A stretch of 46,836 nt of DNA from the NCBI GenBank assembly GCA_026705765.1, contig JAPPAB010000063.1:1-46836 (forward strand). Direction: 5' to 3'. The notes under the pieces were generated by a model, which did not search any database, was not told the DNA's origin, and saw nothing but the letters and a program-made list of their open reading frames with translations. The translations under genes were made by a program, and so were the position numbers. Below are positions 25,288 through 34,368 of this stretch, one piece after another. Position 1 is the first letter of the stretch; every line of letters begins with the position of its first letter. Source of the stretch: Gemmatimonadota bacterium (GTDB taxonomy: Bacteria > Latescibacterota > UBA2968).

Positions 25288-26415
25288 TTGAACACAAAAA
25301 CCGAAAACATCGGCCAGGACGCGCTCTCTGATCGAGACGTGTTCACAGAAGGTCCCAAATACAACAAACCGCCCGGGAAGGCGCGCATCAAATGGTACCG
25401 TTGTCGCGTCCCCCGCGAGACATTGCGCGAACTCAACAAGCGAAGTGATTTCCTCGGATTTGCCCAGACACTCGGTTTCCTGGGCGTGCTAACTGTTGCT
25501 GCGGGAGCGGCTATTTACTCATCGCGCCACTGGCCCTGGTATATCACTGCGCTACTGGTCTTCATCAACGGGCACTTCTGGCATTTTCTGGTCAACGGCT
25601 TTCACGAACTGGTACACGACTCAGTCTTCAAGACCCGATGGCTCAATCGCTTCTTCCTCCGCATTTTATCCTTCCTGGGCTGGCACAACCATCATCTATT
25701 CTGGGCAAGCCATACCGAACACCACAAATACACCCTGCATACCCCAGACGATCAGGAAGTCGTACTCCCTCAAAAAATCGACCTCAAAGGCCTGTGGAAG
25801 CGAGCCATTGTAAACCACAAGTATCCCTACACACAGCTCAAAGAGAAGTTTCGAAACTTTACCGGCTATATCAACAGGAAAAATTCCTGGATTGGAATGC
25901 TCTTTCCCGAAAGCGATCCAGAGCGGTGTCGCGCCTACACCAGATGGGAGCGCACCTTGCTCATCGGCCACCTCTCGATCGCGGGTATATCTCTGGCATA
26001 TGGGTACTGGATTGTTCCGCTGGTCATCACATTTCCAAAAATGTTCGGATCGTGGTTGCAATCCCTCTGCAACTCCGCACAGCACGTTGGGCTGCAAGAC
26101 GAAGTACCGGATTTTCGCCTCTGCTGCCGCACGATCTACCTCAATCCCCTGCTCCAATTTCTCTACTGGCATATGAACTACCACACCGAGCATCACATGT
26201 ACGCTGCGGTTCCATGCTACAAACTCGGTCGGCTACACAGGCTGATCAAACACGAGATGCCCCACTGCACCCGGGGCTTGCGCGAAACGTGGAAACAAAT
26301 TGCTGAGATTTTGGACAGACAGGCGCGTGATCCCAATTACCAGTACATTGCCGAACTGCCCACTGATGAAAATCGGCGCAATGTAGAACAACATACAGCG
26401 GACACTCACGATTAA
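25288..26415 (+). CDS. Fatty acid desaturase (membrane di-iron)
   Basis: A 375-residue membrane protein with the three histidine boxes of acyl desaturases: HELVHD (about residue 107), HTEHHKY (about 141) and HTEHHMY (about 303). These bind the di-iron centre that introduces a double bond into an acyl chain using O2 and reductant. Hydrophobic pairs lie at about 48-95 and 225-260. The start is uncertain: an in-frame TAG lies at 25282, so translation begins at TTG 25288 (MNTKTENIG) or at a later GTG. No ribosome site is evident. It precedes the respiratory operon on the same strand and has a promoter nearly identical to that operon's. This suggests shared regulation of membrane fluidity and aerobic respiration (inference). 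Confidence 0.9.
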   Translation: MNTKTENIGQDALSDRDVFTEGPKYNKPPGKARIKWYRCRVPRETLRELNKRSDFLGFAQTLGFLGVLTVAAGAAIYSSRHWPWYITALLVFINGHFWHFLVNGFHELVHDSVFKTRWLNRFFLRILSFLGWHNHHLFWASHTEHHKYTLHTPDDQEVVLPQKIDLKGLWKRAIVNHKYPYTQLKEKFRNFTGYINRKNSWIGMLFPESDPERCRAYTRWERTLLIGHLSIAGISLAYGYWIVPLVITFPKMFGSWLQSLCNSAQHVGLQDEVPDFRLCCRTIYLNPLLQFLYWHMNYHTEHHMYAAVPCYKLGRLHRLIKHEMPHCTRGLRETWKQIAEILDRQARDPNYQYIAELPTDENRRNVEQHTADTHD

Positions 26416-26422
26416 AATGCGT

Positions 26423-26476
26423 GTTTTATATGCAAAACAAAGTAGATAATAATGTACAGTTTATATGAGCAAAACT
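26423..26476 (+). promoter_or_regulatory. Paired palindromic elements upstream of the ACIII operon promoter
   Basis: GTTTTATATGCAAAAC (26423-26438) and GTTTTATATGAGCAAAAC (26459-26476) are the same sequence apart from an AG insertion. Each has GTTTT and AAAAC as inverted ends. They are about 37 bp apart centre to centre and the second ends 7 bp before the -35 box. Relative to a start near 26518 they centre near -88 and -51, which suits an activator or repressor pair. No known regulator consensus fits. Confidence 0.5.
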
Positions 26477-26483
26477 TATTGCT

Positions 26484-26511
26484 TGACTCGCATGTGGATT
26501 CGTGTATATTA
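26484..26511 (+). promoter_or_regulatory. Candidate sigma-70-like promoter of the act-cox operon
   Basis: TTGACT and TATATT with a 16-base spacer, followed about 60 bases later by the actA ATG. The block is nearly the same as the one before the desaturase gene. It is the only good vegetative promoter seen ahead of the twelve respiratory genes. Confidence 0.65.
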
Positions 26512-26572
26512 AGCCCTTCGTAGGCTCGACCTGATCTCAATTTTGTCTCATCTCACTTCACAGGATTCATAA

Positions 26573-27241
26573 ATGGCGCAGCTTTTTCCGCGTGGCAGTA
26601 ACGCGTATGCCAGAATCAGTATTGTCGTGGTTCTGGTTGTTGTTGGAACGGGCCTCACCATTCTGCTCAACACCAACCGATTGCACTACACATCCGATGT
26701 CCTGGTCGCAAAAAAACAGCCCGTACCCTTCAGTCACAAACACCACGTGACTGGCGTGGGCCTCGATTGTCGCTATTGTCACACCTCTGTTGAAGAATCT
26801 TCTTTCGCCAATATCCCCCCTGTTGAAACCTGCATGACCTGTCATTCTCAGATTTGGACGGAAAGCCCCCTTCTCGAACCCATCCGCGAAAGTTATCGCA
26901 CGGGTAATCCCATAGAGTGGGTTCGCATCCACGACCTCCCCGATTTTGTCTATTTCAATCACAGCATTCACGTTCACAAAGGCATCGGATGTCAAACCTG
27001 TCACGGACAGGTTGATGAAATGCCGCTGATGTGGAAAGTGAACACCCTCAATATGGAATGGTGCCTGGAATGTCACCGGGCACCCGAGAAATATGTGCGT
27101 CCCCGCGAAGAAGTTTTCAATATGGCCTGGAAACCAATGGATGAACGCGGACATGCGATCTCTCAAGCCTTGCTGGGCGCACAACTGGTTCAAGACTACG
27201 ATATTAACCCTTCCACGGATTGCTCGACATGTCATCGATGA
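26573..27241 (+). CDS. actA: Alternative complex III subunit ActA, pentaheme cytochrome c
   Basis: A 222-residue protein with one N-terminal membrane anchor (about 14-34) and five CxxCH heme c motifs at 66-70, 87-91, 140-144, 164-168 and 217-221. Extra histidines such as FSHKHH and FNHSIHVHKG suit bis-His ligation. Five hemes behind a single anchor at the head of an actABCDEF array is the standard ActA arrangement. ActA carries electrons from quinol oxidation within ACIII to a periplasmic acceptor. The last heme motif ends one residue before the stop, so the protein has almost no tail. The ATG has a modest AGGA site. Its TGA overlaps the actB ATG. Confidence 0.95.
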   Translation: MAQLFPRGSNAYARISIVVVLVVVGTGLTILLNTNRLHYTSDVLVAKKQPVPFSHKHHVTGVGLDCRYCHTSVEESSFANIPPVETCMTCHSQIWTESPLLEPIRESYRTGNPIEWVRIHDLPDFVYFNHSIHVHKGIGCQTCHGQVDEMPLMWKVNTLNMEWCLECHRAPEKYVRPREEVFNMAWKPMDERGHAISQALLGAQLVQDYDINPSTDCSTCHR

Positions 27242-30234
27242 CACGCACAGCACATAAAGACGGTTTGGACCTCTCGGCGATTCGCGAACGCCTATCTAAG
27301 CGCGAGGGGCAGGATTATTGGCGCAGCCTGAATGAATTGGCTGATACGGAAGAATTTCGCGACTATTTGCACCGCGAATTTCCCGAAGGGGCTTCCGAAT
27401 GGAGCGACAAAGTCGGTCGCCGCAAATTTCTACAGGTGATGGGTGCGTCTCTGGCATTTGCCGGTTTGACATCGTGTACGCGCCAGCCGCCAGAAAAAAT
27501 CGTCCCCTATATACGTGCGCCCGAGCAGATCGTACCCGGTAAACCCCTATTTTTTGCTTCGGCTCTCTCTCAAGGCGGATTTGCCCGGGGTGTATTGGTC
27601 GAAAGCCATGCGGGGCGTCCAACCAAAATAGAGGGCAATCCCGCACATCCCGCAAACCCCCGATCGGGCAATGCGACTTTTGGCCCTACAGATGCAATTA
27701 CACAGGCACAGATACTCGATCTCTACGACCCTGACCGCTCGCAAGTGCCCGTGGGAAATGGGCGGGCGAGTACATGGACGAGATTTTCCGCTGCCCTTGC
27801 CACCGAAGTGGCAAAACTCGATTTGGATCAGGGACAGGGATTGCGTCTATTAACGGAAACTGTGACCTCGCCAGTTTTGGTCAGCCAGATCCGCGCACTA
27901 TTGGAAAAATATCCCAACGCAAGGTGGCACCAATTTGAGCCGGGCACGCGCGACAACGTGCGCGAAGGTGCCAGAATGGCCTTTGGCGAAATAGTCGAAA
28001 CGCAGTATCATTTCGAAAAAGCCAAACGCATCTTGTCTTTAGACGCCGATTTTATGGATAGCGGTGCGGCAAGCGTTCGACACGCTCGTCACGTTGCCCT
28101 CGGTCGTCAGGTCATCGACGGTCAAAAGGCCGATATGAATCGGCTCTACGTCGTCGAATCCACCCCATCCAATACGGGATCTTTTGCCGATCACCGCCTG
28201 CCATTGAAAGCCAGTCAGGTCGAGGGATTTGCCCGAGCAGTGGCTACTGCATTGGGGATAAACACGACGGGTGGCAATAGCGCCGGACACGACACCTGGC
28301 TCAATGCACTGGTCAAAGACCTGGCGGCACATCGCGGCGCATCCCTGGTGATTGCCGGCGATCATCAACCGCCTGCTGTTCACGCACTCGCACACGCCAT
28401 CAACGATGCGTTGGGCAATGCGGGTAATACCGTGACGTACACAGACCCAGTAGAAGCCGAGCCTACCAATCAATACGCTTCCCTCAAAGATTTAACTGTT
28501 GATATGTCAGAGGGCAGAGTTTCCCTGCTGGTGGTTCTGGGTGGCAATCCCGTCTATAATGCACCGGCAGACCTCAATTTTGCCGCCGCTTACCAGAAAG
28601 TGACAACGCGCATTCACCTGGGCCAATCTCAAGATGAAACCGCGCGATTGTCTCACTGGCATTTGCCCGAAGCACACGCACTGGAAGCCTGGAGCGATAC
28701 ACGCGCTTTTGACGGTACCGTGTCTATTGTCCAGCCATTGATTGAGCCGCTCTACGGTGGCAAATCCGCCGCGGGACTGGTGGCTATGATGCTCGGGGAT
28801 GGACGCGCGGATTACGATCAGGTCAAAGAATATTGGCGTGAACAGTATAAAGACAGCGATTTTGAAACAGCCTGGCAAACCTATTTGCACGACGGAGTGA
28901 TTCCCAATACGGCTCTGCCCGAGCGTTCTGTGAGCACGACCGAAAATTACGGCACGCCATCGCAGGCGAATGAGGGACTCGAAGTGAACTTCCGCCTGGA
29001 TCCTACAATTGGCGACGGGCGATATGCCAACAATGGCTGGTTGCAAGAATTGCCCAAACCCCATACGCGCCTCACCTGGGATAATGCGGCTTTAATCGCA
29101 CCGGCAACTGCCGAGGCGATGGGGCTTCAAAACGGCGATGTGGTCGCATTGAGCGCGAATAATCGCTCGGTGGAAGCACCTGTCTGGATAGCACCCGGGC
29201 ATCCCGCGAATGCCGTTACCGTACATCTCGGCTTTGGACGCACCGCCGCCGGACGCGTGGGCAATGGCGTCGGCTTTAATGCTTATGCACTTCAGACATC
29301 TGATTCGCCATGGGTTGCATCGGGTGCATCAATGACAAAGACAGGACAGACCTATCCTCTGGCCTGCACGCAGGACCACCACAGCATGGAAGGTCGCTCG
29401 CTGGTGCGATCTGGCACAGTCGATGAATATGAAAAACACCCGCATTTTGTACACGAAATGGGGCATGACCCCGGTCCCGATGCAAACTTTTTTGACGGGA
29501 TTCACGACAACGACGGCATAGCCTGGGGCATGGCAATTGACCTGAATTCGTGCAATGGTTGCAATGCCTGCACAGTCGCCTGTCAGTCGGAAAATAATAT
29601 TCCGGTAGTGGGCAAAGATGAGGTGCTCAACGGACGCGAAATGCACTGGATCCGCATCGACCGCTATTACAAGGGCGATCTGGACAACCCCGAACTTTAC
29701 AACCAGCCCGTACCCTGTATGCAGTGCGAGAATGCACCCTGTGAACTCGTATGCCCCGTTGGCGCAACCGTACACAGTGCCGAGGGCTTAAACGATATGG
29801 CCTATAACCGCTGTGTGGGCACGAGATATTGTTCTAATAACTGTCCCTATAAGGTGCGGCGCTTCAATTTCCTCCACTATGCCGATGAAGAAACACCGAG
29901 TTTCAAATTGCAGCGCAATCCCAATGTGACAGTGCGCGGTCGCGGCGTGATGGAAAAATGTACCTATTGCGTACAGCGCATTAGTGCAGCGCGAATCGAA
30001 TCCAGGGTCGAGGACCGCGAATTGAAAGATGGCGATATTACGACCGCCTGTCAGGGTGCATGCCCTGCAGATGCCATTGTATTTGGCGATATCAAAGATC
30101 CCAATAGCCGCGTGGCCAAGCTCAAAGCCCAACAGAGAAATTACGGTATTTTGACAGAGTTAAATACCAAACCTCGCACCACGTATCTCGCGCGGTTGAC
30201 CAATCCCAATCCGGAGATTTCACAGCATGGGTAG
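27238..30234 (+). CDS. actB: Alternative complex III subunit ActB, fused molybdopterin-like and iron-sulfur protein
   Basis: A 998-residue protein. A twin-arginine motif lies at 61-62 (GRRKFLQVMGASLAFAGLTSC), with Cys80 as a possible lipobox cysteine. The large central part resembles the CISM molybdopterin-binding catalytic subunit but in ACIII carries no cofactor. The C-terminal quarter holds four Cys clusters: CNGCNACTVAC, CMQCENAPCELVCP, CVGTRYCSNNCP, and CTYCVQRI with CQGACPADA. These fit three [4Fe-4S] and one [3Fe-4S] centre, wiring electrons towards ActA. I use the ATG at 27238, which overlaps the actA stop as ATGA; a longer frame from TTG 27220 is less likely. Its stop overlaps actC by eight bases. 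Confidence 0.95.
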   Translation: MTRTAHKDGLDLSAIRERLSKREGQDYWRSLNELADTEEFRDYLHREFPEGASEWSDKVGRRKFLQVMGASLAFAGLTSCTRQPPEKIVPYIRAPEQIVPGKPLFFASALSQGGFARGVLVESHAGRPTKIEGNPAHPANPRSGNATFGPTDAITQAQILDLYDPDRSQVPVGNGRASTWTRFSAALATEVAKLDLDQGQGLRLLTETVTSPVLVSQIRALLEKYPNARWHQFEPGTRDNVREGARMAFGEIVETQYHFEKAKRILSLDADFMDSGAASVRHARHVALGRQVIDGQKADMNRLYVVESTPSNTGSFADHRLPLKASQVEGFARAVATALGINTTGGNSAGHDTWLNALVKDLAAHRGASLVIAGDHQPPAVHALAHAINDALGNAGNTVTYTDPVEAEPTNQYASLKDLTVDMSEGRVSLLVVLGGNPVYNAPADLNFAAAYQKVTTRIHLGQSQDETARLSHWHLPEAHALEAWSDTRAFDGTVSIVQPLIEPLYGGKSAAGLVAMMLGDGRADYDQVKEYWREQYKDSDFETAWQTYLHDGVIPNTALPERSVSTTENYGTPSQANEGLEVNFRLDPTIGDGRYANNGWLQELPKPHTRLTWDNAALIAPATAEAMGLQNGDVVALSANNRSVEAPVWIAPGHPANAVTVHLGFGRTAAGRVGNGVGFNAYALQTSDSPWVASGASMTKTGQTYPLACTQDHHSMEGRSLVRSGTVDEYEKHPHFVHEMGHDPGPDANFFDGIHDNDGIAWGMAIDLNSCNGCNACTVACQSENNIPVVGKDEVLNGREMHWIRIDRYYKGDLDNPELYNQPVPCMQCENAPCELVCPVGATVHSAEGLNDMAYNRCVGTRYCSNNCPYKVRRFNFLHYADEETPSFKLQRNPNVTVRGRGVMEKCTYCVQRISAARIESRVEDRELKDGDITTACQGACPADAIVFGDIKDPNSRVAKLKAQQRNYGILTELNTKPRTTYLARLTNPNPEISQHG

Positions 30235-31627
30235 TCCTGCACCTATAAACGATCCGACGATGCCGGCGCCGGTACTCGGTCCGGGGCAGACCTATACAAC
30301 GGTGACGCAAAGACTCAGTGCGCTCATCACCAATCGCACGCCTCTGGGATGGCTCGCAGCGTTGTTGATTGCAGGTGGTATTTTGCAGTTGTTGATGTTG
30401 TCTGCAACCTGGCTGCTGATCAAAGGGACTGGCATCTGGGGCTTAAATATTCCCGTTGGCTGGGGCTGGGCAATTATCAACTTTGTCTGGTGGATCGGTA
30501 TTGGGCATGCGGGCACATTGATATCAGCTATTTTGTTACTCATGCGTCAGCAATGGCGCAATTCGATCAACCGATTTGCCGAAGCCATGACCATTTTTGC
30601 CGTCATGTGCGCCGGCATGTTTCCGCTGTTGCACACAGGGCGTCCCTGGGTGGCGGCTTACTGGCTGTTGCCCTATCCCAATACAATGGCTGTGTGGCCG
30701 CAGTTCCGCAGTCCGCTAATATGGGATGTATTTGCCGTTGGCACCTACTTTACAGTATCCCTGATCTTCTGGTATCTGGGCTTGATTCCCGATTTTGCCA
30801 CCCTGCGCGACAAAGCCAAACACAAAATTTCACAGATCATCTACGGTGTATTGTCAATGGGATGGCGAGGATCCGCCAAGCACTGGTTCAACTATGAAAT
30901 GGCCGCGCTTCTCTTAGCGGGTGTATCGACGCCGCTGGTGCTATCCGTACACTCCATCGTGAGTTTGGACTTTTCCGTTGGACTAATTCCCGGCTGGCAT
31001 GCAACCATCTTCCCGCCCTATTTTGTGGCGGGTGCCGTATATGCGGGTTTCGCAATGGTGCTGACGCTGGGGCTACCCATTCGCTACTTTTACGGATTGC
31101 ACGATTATATCACCGACCGCCATCTGAACAATATGGGCAAGGTGATGCTCGCCACCGGACTCATTGTGGCTTATGGCTATGCGATGGAGCAGTTTTTTGC
31201 CTGGTATAGTGCCAGCCCCTATGAAGGCTATATGATGCAAAATCGCACATTTGGCCCTTATTCCGGAACTTACTGGTCATTGATCTTGTGCAATGTGGCG
31301 ATCCCCCAATTACTGTGGATTAAAAAGGTGCGCCTGAGTCCGCTATGGCTATTCACTATTTCGATGTTCATCAATGTGGGAATGTGGCTCGAGCGATTTA
31401 TCATTGTGGTGACAAGTCTCCACCGTGACTTTATGCCTTCATCCTGGGACATGTATCACTCGACGCCGTGGGACTGGGCATTGTACGCAGGCACAATTGG
31501 ATTTTTCCTCTTTATGATGATCCTGTTTATTCGGGTGATGCCCGTCATCAACATTTTTGAAATCCGCCAGTTGGTGGCAAACAAAAACCATGGAGAACAT
31601 GCGGAAACGGCTTCTGCCGATGATTAA
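30227..31627 (+). CDS. actC: Alternative complex III subunit ActC (NrfD-like quinol-binding membrane protein)
   Basis: A 466-residue membrane protein with about ten transmembrane segments, related to NrfD/PsrC. It contains GWGWAIINFVWWIGIGHAGT, the typical entry to the first helical bundle, and FPLLHTGRPWVAAYWLLPYP, a conserved ACIII loop. In ACIII this subunit houses the quinol site and a putative proton path next to the ActB [3Fe-4S] cluster. Gene order and the 8-bp overlap with actB leave little doubt. No unusual changes were noticed. Confidence 0.95.
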   Translation: MGSPAPINDPTMPAPVLGPGQTYTTVTQRLSALITNRTPLGWLAALLIAGGILQLLMLSATWLLIKGTGIWGLNIPVGWGWAIINFVWWIGIGHAGTLISAILLLMRQQWRNSINRFAEAMTIFAVMCAGMFPLLHTGRPWVAAYWLLPYPNTMAVWPQFRSPLIWDVFAVGTYFTVSLIFWYLGLIPDFATLRDKAKHKISQIIYGVLSMGWRGSAKHWFNYEMAALLLAGVSTPLVLSVHSIVSLDFSVGLIPGWHATIFPPYFVAGAVYAGFAMVLTLGLPIRYFYGLHDYITDRHLNNMGKVMLATGLIVAYGYAMEQFFAWYSASPYEGYMMQNRTFGPYSGTYWSLILCNVAIPQLLWIKKVRLSPLWLFTISMFINVGMWLERFIIVVTSLHRDFMPSSWDMYHSTPWDWALYAGTIGFFLFMMILFIRVMPVINIFEIRQLVANKNHGEHAETASADD

Positions 31628-31639
31628 ACGGGTGTGATT

Positions 31640-32173
31640 ATGGCTGAAAATTTATACGGTCTTTTGGCCGAATTTGATGGTCCCGACGAATTGCTCAAAG
31701 CTGCGAAAGATTCATATGCAGAAGGGTATCGCAAGATGGATGCTTATTCTCCAATGCCGATACACGATTTGTCGGAATCAATGGGCTATGACAAACATCG
31801 CGTACCCATCATTGTATTGATCTGTGCGATTCTCGGTGCCTGTTCCGGCTTTGGGCTTCAGTACTGGGTATCTGTAATCGACTATCCGCTCAACGTAGGA
31901 GGAAGGCCCCTTTTGAGCTGGCCTTCTTTTATTCCCGTGACATTTGAACTCGGCGTGCTATTTTCCGCTTTCGGTGCATTGATCGGCATGCTCATCCTCA
32001 ATGGTTTGCCGCGTCCCTATCACCCGGTTTTCAATGTCCCAAATTTTGAACGCGCCTCTGGTGATGGGTTCTTTTTGTGTATCGAAGCCGAAGATCCCAA
32101 ATTTGACACTTCCGAAACCCGTGCATTTCTCGAGAGCCTGAAAGCAAAAAAGGTAGATGATGTCGAACCGTAA
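31640..32173 (+). CDS. actD: Alternative complex III subunit ActD (DUF3341)
   Basis: A 177-residue protein beginning MAENLYGLLAEFDGPDELLK, the standard ActD/DUF3341 opening, with two transmembrane helices at about 55-80 and 105-125. Cytoplasmic ends flank the pair. ActD binds ActC at the cytoplasmic face of the complex; it has no cofactor. I take the ATG at 31640 rather than the GTG at 31634. The 3' end overlaps actE by 14 bp, consistent with coupled translation. Confidence 0.92.
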   Translation: MAENLYGLLAEFDGPDELLKAAKDSYAEGYRKMDAYSPMPIHDLSESMGYDKHRVPIIVLICAILGACSGFGLQYWVSVIDYPLNVGGRPLLSWPSFIPVTFELGVLFSAFGALIGMLILNGLPRPYHPVFNVPNFERASGDGFFLCIEAEDPKFDTSETRAFLESLKAKKVDDVEP

Positions 32174-32789
32174 ATTAGCTACTTGGGTAAAAATTGCCCA
32201 TCCCGTGAGATGGTTTGTAGTGCTCGCACTCTTTGTGGCAATGGGATGTGAAGGCACGACAGATATCGAGCGTTTGCGGCAAGAAATGTACAACCAGTCG
32301 AGATTTGAACCGCTGGAAAAAAATACTTTTTTCGCGGATCAAAGGTCATCTCGACCATGGATAAAAGGCACAGTTGCACGCGGACATTTGCGTACAGACG
32401 CGCATTTATATACCGGGATAGTAGATGGTAAACCAGCGGAAACTTTTCCCTTTCCCATTACGCGCGATGTGATTCTCCGAGGCAGAGAACGCTACAATAT
32501 CTATTGCTCCCCATGTCACGGATATGAAGGCGATGGACGTGGGATGGTGGTGCGGCGCGGCATGAAGCAACCTCCATCATACCATATTGAGCGGCTACAA
32601 AATGAGACACCGGGTTACTTTTTTGATGTCATGACCAATGGTTTTGGCGCAATGTATAGCTATGCATCGCGTATCAAACCGCGAGATCGATGGGCTATTA
32701 TAGCCTATATTCAGGCGTTACAACTGAGCCAAAACGCCACGCTGGACGATGTCCCTGCTGATGCGCGTCAGCGGCTTGAAAATGAGTAG
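32160..32789 (+). CDS. actE: Alternative complex III subunit ActE, monoheme cytochrome c lipoprotein
   Basis: A 209-residue protein with a lipoprotein signal peptide (hydrophobic core WFVVLALFVAMG followed by Cys30) and one heme motif, CSPCH, at about 116-120, within NIYCSPCHGYEGDGRGM. The distal part GFGAMYSYASRIKPRDRWAI supplies a candidate Met ligand and matches class I cytochrome c. ActE is the lipid-anchored monoheme subunit that passes electrons out of ACIII. Two adjacent ATGs exist; the second (32160) lies six bases after AAGG and is preferred over 32157. Confidence 0.92.
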   Translation: MSNRKLATWVKIAHPVRWFVVLALFVAMGCEGTTDIERLRQEMYNQSRFEPLEKNTFFADQRSSRPWIKGTVARGHLRTDAHLYTGIVDGKPAETFPFPITRDVILRGRERYNIYCSPCHGYEGDGRGMVVRRGMKQPPSYHIERLQNETPGYFFDVMTNGFGAMYSYASRIKPRDRWAIIAYIQALQLSQNATLDDVPADARQRLENE

Positions 32790-32795
32790 GATATT

Positions 32796-33986
32796 ATGGC
32801 TACTGAAACCTTCAAACATTCGTTTGTAGATAAGGTGCAACAATGGGGCCTGTTGGTCGGTGCCTCATTCACGGTTCTGTGTGGTATTGTTGCTTTTGCC
32901 GATTCTCAACAATTTTTCCAATCGTATCTCGTTGGCTATATCTACTGGTTGGTCATTTCTCTGGGCTGTCTGGGGTTGTTGATGTTGCACCATCTGGTCA
33001 GCGGACGGTGGGGATTTGTCATTCGGCGATTACTGGAATCGGGCGCGCGCACACTGTGGCTTATGGCTGTCCTGTTTATTCCCATTGCCCTTCAAGGTAT
33101 GTACCATTTGTACGAATGGACGCATGCAGATGTCGTAGCCAAAGACCCGATTTTGACCTTTAAAAAGCCGTATTTGAATGAGACCGGATTTTATATTCGC
33201 GCAGTCGTTTATTTTGCCCTGTGGTTGCTCTGGATGTTTTTGCTGACAAAATGGTCGCGCGAGCAAGATGAAACGGGCGAACCGGGTCTAAAAAGGCGGA
33301 TGATTAACCTGAGTGGTCCCGGCATTCCCATGTTTATCTTGACCGTTACCTTTGCGGCAACAGATTGGGTCATGTCTTTGGAACCGCACTGGTTTTCGAC
33401 GATCTACGGCTTAATTTTTGTGGTGGGAGGCGCGCTGGGTGCCATGGCGTTGTGCATATTGTGGGTAATCAAATTAAAGGATGTCGAGGTCTATCGGGAA
33501 GTTGATGCATTCAAATATTTGAGCGATCTGGGTACCCTGATGTTTGCATTTACATGTCTGTGGGCTTATGTGAGTTTTTCCCAATTTTTGATTACTTGGT
33601 CTGGCAACCTGGCTGAAGAAGCCCCCTGGTACATCCGTCGATCGCATGGCGGTTGGCAATATGTGGGCACTGCGTTGATTGTTTTTCACTTTTTTGTGCC
33701 ATTCTTTTTATTATTGCAACGGGCGATCAAACGCCGCGCTGCGCTTATGACGGTTATCGCGATTTTTATGTTGATTATGCGCTATGTCGATCTTTATTAT
33801 TTTATTACACCGGCTTTTGTACACGGTGGTGCCAGTGGACTTTATCGCTACGTAGCAGATGTGCTGACATTCGTTGGTATTGGCGGTTTGTGGTTGGGAT
33901 TTTTTGCGATGCAGCTAAAAGGTGTGCCGCTAATACCATTGCACGATCCGCGCATGGCGGAAACCTTTGCCGGAGAAGGTCACTGA
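32796..33986 (+). CDS. actF: Alternative complex III subunit ActF (membrane subunit)
   Basis: A 396-residue polytopic membrane protein with about ten helices, homologous in fold to ActC/NrfD. The segment TFAATDWVMSLEPHWFSTIYG is the ActF hallmark, and WYIRRSHGGWQYVG and the ending RMAETFAGEG are also typical. ActF pairs with ActC in the membrane and is thought to take part in proton translocation. Its stop is one base before the following gene's ATG. The AGGA ribosome site is four bases upstream of the start. Confidence 0.94.
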   Translation: MATETFKHSFVDKVQQWGLLVGASFTVLCGIVAFADSQQFFQSYLVGYIYWLVISLGCLGLLMLHHLVSGRWGFVIRRLLESGARTLWLMAVLFIPIALQGMYHLYEWTHADVVAKDPILTFKKPYLNETGFYIRAVVYFALWLLWMFLLTKWSREQDETGEPGLKRRMINLSGPGIPMFILTVTFAATDWVMSLEPHWFSTIYGLIFVVGGALGAMALCILWVIKLKDVEVYREVDAFKYLSDLGTLMFAFTCLWAYVSFSQFLITWSGNLAEEAPWYIRRSHGGWQYVGTALIVFHFFVPFFLLLQRAIKRRAALMTVIAIFMLIMRYVDLYYFITPAFVHGGASGLYRYVADVLTFVGIGGLWLGFFAMQLKGVPLIPLHDPRMAETFAGEGH

Positions 33987-33987
33987 T

Positions 33988-34365
33988 ATGGCAGAAAAGC
34001 ACAACGCCCGCGAAAAGGGCTACGAAGACTATCATCTCAATATTGGTCCAATTCTCGCTGCCACTGCGGGAATCATATTCATAGCCATTCTATCTTTTAT
34101 CGCTATGTGGGCCATGTTTCTCGGTCTGGAACAAGCCGTGATTTATATGACAGATGATCCACCGCCGATGGCTGCACATCAAAAGCCCTATCAGGGACCG
34201 CTGATCCAGACTGTACCTTCTGAGGAACTGACGCAAGTGCGTGCCGAAACCAATCGCACGCTTACCGAATACGGTTGGGTAGATAGGGATGCCGGGGTTG
34301 TGCATCTTCCAATTGAGCGAGCAATAGACCTGGTTCTCGAACGAGGGTTCCCGGTGAGAGAGTAA
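33988..34365 (+). CDS. Small single-pass membrane protein of the act-cox locus
   Basis: A 125-residue protein. A charged N-terminus (about 1-20) is followed by one transmembrane helix (about 21-47, ending WAMFLGLEQAV) and a periplasmic tail. The tail motif YGWVDRDAGVVHLPIERAIDL is the conserved end of small proteins often found beside SCO and oxidase genes in many phyla. Its function is unknown; an assembly factor or accessory ACIII subunit is plausible. The start at 33988 is set by GGAGAAGG eight bases upstream, only one base after the actF stop. The tight packing with actF and sco supports membership of the operon. Confidence 0.82.
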   Translation: MAEKHNAREKGYEDYHLNIGPILAATAGIIFIAILSFIAMWAMFLGLEQAVIYMTDDPPPMAAHQKPYQGPLIQTVPSEELTQVRAETNRTLTEYGWVDRDAGVVHLPIERAIDLVLERGFPVRE

Positions 34366-34368
34366 AAC

